This document shows, piece after piece, positions 61,201 to 64,000 of a stretch of 64,000 nt of DNA; within the stretch, counting starts at the first letter, position 1; the number at the start of each line of letters is the position of its first letter. The notes under the pieces are model-generated. The model was not told where the DNA came from. It ran no database searches and worked only from the letters and a program-made list of their open reading frames with translations. The stretch is from UBA1494_A sp963973975 (GTDB lineage Bacteria; Bacteroidota; Bacteroidia; Flavobacteriales_E; Vicingaceae): the NCBI GenBank assembly GCA_963973975.1, contig CAXBCF010000015.1, positions 5,854 through 69,853 of the forward strand. The letters are read 5' to 3'. The position numbers were made by a program, and so were the translations under genes.

Positions 61201-64000
61201 AAAGGTAGTAGTTCGGGTTCTCACAAACCAAACTCCCCAACATATCCTCCAGAATAAGGTCTCTAATGGATAAATAAAATGATTTATAGTTCCCCCAAAT
61301 TTTTTCTTCTATTTGTTTATCCTCTAAGGTATCATACACTAAATAAAATGCTTTGATTGCTTCATGAAAACCAATAGAAGGGTTTGAAATGTCTCCTTCG
61401 CATCCATTGAATAAATTATTAAAATATGCATCGTAAATGTCTACTCTGTTGAAGGTATCAATTTTTGGTAAGCAGGTGTCTCCTCTAATAAATTCATTGA
61501 ACATTTTCATGGAATAAAATGCTCTACCATCATCCTCTTTTTCTGTACAAGGGTGGTTATAATATTCAACACTATCTTTAGGGTCAATGTATTTTAAGGT
61601 TTCATCAAAGTACATTAAGACTTGCTCTTTTTCTAAAGTAATAGGATTCATTGGGTCAGAAACTATATCTGCCATAAAATTTAGTGAATCTTCACTCCAG
61701 TAAAAATCAATGGTATCTTTATCAAACAAGCCTGCATGGTCACCCATTGCTACAAATTCTTCTAAATTTTTACTCTCTTCTAATATTAAATCAAATGTTT
61801 CATAAGCAGAAAATTTATCCATACAAATTTTATATTGACAATAGTTGGGATGAAACTCAACCAATCGATCTGCAAGTAAATTCATATTCTCGTATGCCAT
61901 ATAATCAGCATTGCCAAACATGTTTCTCATTGCCATAACAAATGCATTTTTATCACCATAGCACCCATATGGTGAAAAGTTTCTACAACTGAACGTATTG
62001 GCAAGTCTGTCGAATATCCCACCGAAAAAGCCCCCCTCCAAATCAATGCCTTGAACAAAATAACCATCAGGCAATAAGAAGTCTTCTCTCAAATTATCAT
62101 AAATGAACCTACAAAAATCTTTGGTTTGTTTTTCTTTCTCCAACTCACATTGTTGGAAAGGAGTTTTATTCAATTGATCATTTTCAAAATAAGTGTAATC
62201 TAAAAATCCACAATTATCATCTTCTAAATAAACTGCTGCATCTTGCTCTAAAAGTGAATCAGTTATCAATTCTAGGCTCTTTACAAGAGTATAACTCTTA
62301 CGTGCAGATAGCCCAATGACTAACTCATCGCCAATGATACTAGCAGAATAATTTTCATCAACAGAATCAATGCCATCAATTTGGTAGTTATCAGCTAAAC
62401 AAATACCATCTTCTTGAAAATTTACAAGTGAATCACTTACTTGCAACACTAATTTATTTTCTTCATCAATTATTTGCAAGGTAAACTTATAACGGCAATC
62501 AAAGCAAATAGTTGAATTTCCACAAGCTATAAATGGGTCTATCTTAAAGTTATATTCAAACCTATAGTTTGAACCAACTGCTACATAAAAAGGAAATGAT
62601 AACTCAAATCTATGCTCTGACTCCTTGTATTGCTCAATCCCATAGGTTAATAAATTTTCCGTCATTAAAACGGCAACAGTATCTATTCCAAACATTTCCG
62701 AACGTCCTTCTGCAACACCCGCCACTGATGAAGCTACTACTCTGTTTTTAATGTCTTTATATGCTACAGACATCAAGCCATTTTGGTCAATTGTATAGTC
62801 TTTCTTGTAAAAAGCTATTTCTCCCAAATTACTTCCAAATAATCGTTCAATTTCTCCTCGCAATGGTCTGGCATAAGCAAATTGAGTGCCTTTAGTAGCA
62901 TTGTTCGCTTTGTCTGAGCCAAGTCCATATTGGGCTTTCACCCTTCCTGAACCATCTGTCATATATTCTAATCTAGTGTATGGATAGCCATCTGCATCAG
63001 GTATAAAGGCTGAAAAATCAGATGTACCCAACAATGTGTTTTCCACCGAGTAGTACTTGGAAGCTCCAACGCTATCCGAGGTTAAACTTTCAGCTGTCGA
63101 TGAAAGTAATCCATCGTATTCGGTTTTTAATAACTTATTACTTGTTTTTTTGTTTATTCCAAATTGATAGGAGATATCCTGTGATTCAACCAGTGGTGTT
63201 GGTAAAACATTAATTACTGCTTCACCATTGTAGTCATAATAGTTTTCCATACTGACCACCGTGGATTGAAATCCTGCTTCTTCTAGTGATGTATTTATGA
63301 TTGTCGATTTATCATTGTATATTACGGTATTTGTCTGTCGACCCCTGTTTGAACCATCAAAATAATTTACTACTTCTTTCTTCTTACCATCCGAAGTATA
63401 ATTCCCACGGTATTGCCAATTTATAGCGCCCACCGCATCATCTGTTGAATTATCTATCATTATTAAATAATCTTGGCTGCCAACACTAAGTGAACCTTTA
63501 TCATCTAAGCTCCAACTACCATATTTATACTTATTTAAAATTGCCGTGCTGTCTGAATTGAGTACTGGACGCTTTGTTCTACCTCTTGCCACTATAAATC
63601 CATTGCTGTGAAGAAGGTTAAGTGGCAAAAAGTTATTATTGGTTATTAATCGAACAGCATTCTTTGTAAAATCATAATTCAATGAGGTTACAGTGCTAGG
63701 ATTCTTAAACGGTAAGTGAATCCATTCAATTTCATAAGAACTCGGATTTTTTATTTCATCCCACTTAATTACAGCTTCGTGTTTCTTGATTTCTACTGTG
63801 GGTTCTGAAGAATTATGAAGGTAAAATTTTGGAGAAATAGCTAAGCTTGATGGAAAAAAATAACGTCCCCTTTTCACAGATATGGAAAGCGATATTCCTT
63901 TTAAATATTCTTCTGTAGATACTGAATTTAACTGACTTTTCTCTACTGCTAAACGAACTTTCTTTAAAACATCAAAATCCAATGGACTTGCTTGCTTTTT
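55196..64000 (-). CDS. Giant YD-repeat/RHS protein, 5' end beyond window
   Basis: The frame is open to base 64000, giving at least 2,934 residues; the TTG at 63982 is not a real start. Order seen (residues counted from 63982): an N-terminal part with fibronectin-like strands, a long acidic stretch (about 450-1,500), YD repeats (about 1,540-2,060; YDQSGRMV, YDELSRI, YDPTGNV, YDAENRI, YDPSGNL, YDPMGNR), a helical insertion, then the RHS core (about 2,490-2,670; DHLGNVHAII, YWPFGMEING, YDSRLGRWLSNEPKP) and a C-terminal tip (about 2,680-2,928) starting DPNGDW with a Pro-rich hinge. YD shells enclose a tip that may be a toxin; this tip is not recognised. Two small genes follow with coupled starts. 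Confidence 0.88.
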   Translation of the reverse strand, partial: KKQASPLDFDVLKKVRLAVEKSQLNSVSTEEYLKGISLSISVKRGRYFFPSSLAISPKFYLHNSSEPTVEIKKHEAVIKWDEIKNPSSYEIEWIHLPFKNPSTVTSLNYDFTKNAVRLITNNNFLPLNLLHSNGFIVARGRTKRPVLNSDSTAILNKYKYGSWSLDDKGSLSVGSQDYLIMIDNSTDDAVGAINWQYRGNYTSDGKKKEVVNYFDGSNRGRQTNTVIYNDKSTIINTSLEEAGFQSTVVSMENYYDYNGEAVINVLPTPLVESQDISYQFGINKKTSNKLLKTEYDGLLSSTAESLTSDSVGASKYYSVENTLLGTSDFSAFIPDADGYPYTRLEYMTDGSGRVKAQYGLGSDKANNATKGTQFAYARPLRGEIERLFGSNLGEIAFYKKDYTIDQNGLMSVAYKDIKNRVVASSVAGVAEGRSEMFGIDTVAVLMTENLLTYGIEQYKESEHRFELSFPFYVAVGSNYRFEYNFKIDPFIACGNSTICFDCRYKFTLQIIDEENKLVLQVSDSLVNFQEDGICLADNYQIDGIDSVDENYSASIIGDELVIGLSARKSYTLVKSLELITDSLLEQDAAVYLEDDNCGFLDYTYFENDQLNKTPFQQCELEKEKQTKDFCRFIYDNLREDFLLPDGYFVQGIDLEGGFFGGIFDRLANTFSCRNFSPYGCYGDKNAFVMAMRNMFGNADYMAYENMNLLADRLVEFHPNYCQYKICMDKFSAYETFDLILEESKNLEEFVAMGDHAGLFDKDTIDFYWSEDSLNFMADIVSDPMNPITLEKEQVLMYFDETLKYIDPKDSVEYYNHPCTEKEDDGRAFYSMKMFNEFIRGDTCLPKIDTFNRVDIYDAYFNNLFNGCEGDISNPSIGFHEAIKAFYLVYDTLEDKQIEEKIWGNYKSFYLSIRDLILEDMLGSLVCENPNYYLWDSNCANKTDSTTISHIEWDSIYVGCLPINFSCSNDLHAFLWDTPYSRFYPTKKRHKGDLDAILAFQNKVDDDEEQGGGDDPQYDTLRLTLANQVLELLKANDCFDANDPQYITDSAEFVSIFNDSAFVCNPFHYLDTAIMNTIPISSSSLFTGCDLFMVNLAFLQRTFMYLQRDSGNFEVPRYSCKSLKEDYTYSEFLVPYGVYTSQYSSTHPLPIITSYGDIDISNVAQKKFANILNSQLAMNLSFLDYYTFIIGNTHDSTISIFGDSVITGLSERALEIRKVVIDNPQDVNYKEISNDSLIRLLNSYLAAESYDTINPTYSAIGFGEMDYENSQNDLYFLEGGQATLNAVADTINYLFTAISAELATISTDAGYVNNLLIDQYSTVANLPNLLIDRVYTYSEGTIWIRTLNAADSTFYQDFYVYFNPDNYFYDHTDIYPFDTIYPVFQEGEMKYFRMGFEYNQRNYSLLASKSIPLSGAEKLSKVLLTETIGAPQLPLEERCEDFMYFDAIVTANVRYQEYLDSLGNIFKNNYISFCTNQSSNKAIKDREMLFSFESPERHFTLYYYDQADNLVMTIPPGGFDTDFEYTADSTIKIANFRNNIGQGVFPNHSKKTTYKYNTDNQIIRQVTPNSDTSLFWYDQSGRMVLSSNAKQQEVNKFSYSRYDELSRIIETGEVRLDTLRDKSWGEIHAFIVLELLGDSLISLDELIHNHSRNDVVKNFYDESIAVLPNDFVQRNLRNRVATSAYYPKLDSNSNFQNWAYASHFSYDPTGNVKTLINDFYQEGAIDNTFHRFKRLDYTYDVISGNMLQVHYQLGTAEAFHHKYKYDAENRIVEAKSSRDGIIWDQDATYEYYLHGPLARTVIGQNKVQGIDYAYTLEGWLKTINAGHKNADIGDDFNKNNPYAADAFGMELKYNQFDYNPIGGNSNFLTNADTVSEISDLYNGNISAISMHNQSMSYGKQFRYDQLNRLRSMREKSIDETSLNWLGDLAAGYLSFYNYDPSGNLTHLQRFDGQAERHMDDFFYHYAPGTDQLTHVIDTVDPDAFDNDIDNQLADNYNYDKIGNLTADVSEDICYIGWYPNGKVEKIIRNHPNRERNNLYFDYDPMGNRIKKRVTFMEEGRYYVKSTYYIRDAQGNIMSTYDERDCNLFLGDDSTGVHYYQYSHSYLDYTQMAMDSVTADSVFWFLVEDFSRKDQLWDEATALLPIINGIKDTIIACMNLEDYLNFVPQARSRLLNANPTVYADYMYNNNLSNFVSLMNDRNEVAIQYLINSNTIFDFYSDINDNYDLVYGGGDSYELEFYQHNRSVIASVFHNMSLVMSVLELTSGQYYDLQDAINDPNYALSLLISLMQDLEQNYLQSQTENASTQEIMRMINALLLLIEFNDGDLDNVLSSITDIQYFYDALSWMQPDYAEQMNALLWQLYFIDANQINKGQLGAYAPGSFVKWTADTDGELLTKWLYVPEVSANIRAIFSGYFTGGQLNTSSNYFSGGTARPYVKTALLRHVNNVHVKNALLALESISLNLLLQTESTASLVNYYSTYFPKKVIKQAFYYDSLQLSFDGFPHYNPLLYAAELESRFGIQFDSMPACSSITKYMLPRTYDIYGSSRLGTMQASSKRKDGDNLYSRKLGGKGYEITDHLGNVHAIISDRKLWPQDTTMDGFQAEVLSRTDYWPFGMEINGRSDSSFSSYGFNGMLRDNETRGNGNSYTSYWRQYDSRLGRWLSNEPKPVAWESTYASFRNNPVYFADPNGDWPKWLGGKEKRNSVKNNRKANRTGFGDRLKKFFGDAFKGGGNSSSSPQDTQEPPPGWVSSIPEVVIEADRKRSGFRNWWKNSTSYFRFNTEVTYGAQAGVDFKALGLKASLYGNMGTEKWVGYSAEQENNSDNPWNTEFEYMGDDDNKTMTEGFSAGFIGGYEYEKEYQRAWKGVNQGAITNVSTTETVSLAVVNVSTTYHQKDEEQSRNKKAKNKSFLSFSAKLAALIGLEISIEIGVKDEE

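Noticed and set aside
63980..63982. TTG at 63982 as start of the giant RHS gene
   Set aside because: The frame stays open upstream to base 64000 with plausible coding, so the gene very probably continues beyond the window.
55196..63982. CRISPR array or tandem DNA repeat behind the YD motifs
   Set aside because: The repeats are protein-level YD motifs with irregular spacing and varied codons; no regular spacer pattern is present anywhere in the window.
1..64000. tRNA or rRNA genes
   Set aside because: All gaps were read for cloverleaf-like or rRNA-like sequence; none was found, though a weak small RNA could be missed by eye.

Overview
The window is an AT-rich bacterial chromosome segment that looks like Bacteroidota. 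Markers of that phylum include a GWxTD-domain lipoprotein, an S46 dipeptidyl-peptidase, the alaS / M23 peptidase / MerR neighbourhood, a YtxJ-type bacilliredoxin (broken here), futalosine-pathway menaquinone genes, a giant YD-repeat/RHS protein and promoters of the TTG-N17-19-TAnnTTTG type. The exact order (Flavobacteriales or Cytophagales) cannot be fixed from sequence alone.

Layout. 1-7 kb: 5' part of alaS, an M23 peptidase, a MerR regulator, a large membrane protein, a 0.67-kb non-coding stretch of palindromic repeats, and hldD (LPS heptose). 7.0-14.6 kb: a compact minus-strand operon for a class I lanthipeptide: a two-domain virion-like protein, a 116-aa Cys-rich precursor, a secreted S41 peptidase, a LanC cyclase, a full-length LanB dehydratase and an unknown protein. 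It is visibly more AT-rich than its neighbours and is bordered by a decayed SUMF1/FGE-type gene. 15.2-18.2 kb: mqnD, mqnB (menaquinone) and pepD. 18.3-18.9 kb: an RHH/MazF toxin-antitoxin pair, followed by a palindromic MITE-like element. 19.5-30.6 kb: a peptide-type ABC importer (binding protein and two permeases, no ATPase), a 7TM-HD phosphodiesterase, thiolase, an NlpC/P60 peptidase, a cyclophilin lipoprotein and a vanadium-haloperoxidase/PAP2 lipoprotein. 30.7-34.1 kb: hemN-hemY-ydcF. 35.0-35.9 kb: a decayed redox island (osmC frameshifted, ytxJ nonsense) beside a 41-aa lipoprotein. 36-46.5 kb: ung, an Omp85-like protein, rmuC, a GWxTD lipoprotein, rlmB, a GT-C-like membrane protein, a rhodanese and a DPP7-like S46 peptidase. 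46.6-51.4 kb: hisC, a CPA2 antiporter and a beta-CASP metallo-beta-lactamase protein, with an IS1-family transposase just upstream of the last.

52.3-64 kb: an RHS polymorphic-toxin-like locus on the minus strand. A giant YD-repeat protein (over 2,900 aa, open at the window edge) is followed by two small candidate immunity genes. Next comes a displaced cassette that repeats 149 codons of the constant RHS region (139 of 148 residues identical after the start) joined to a different C-terminal tip and its own downstream small gene. Last is a 112-bp third fragment cut off beside IS-like sequence. This resembles main-plus-orphan tip arrays.

The two most interesting systems are the lanthipeptide operon (long non-canonical leader, S41 protease, no exporter, virion-like first gene) and the RHS tip-cassette array. 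Functional assignments rest on motif recognition by eye; no database search was run.
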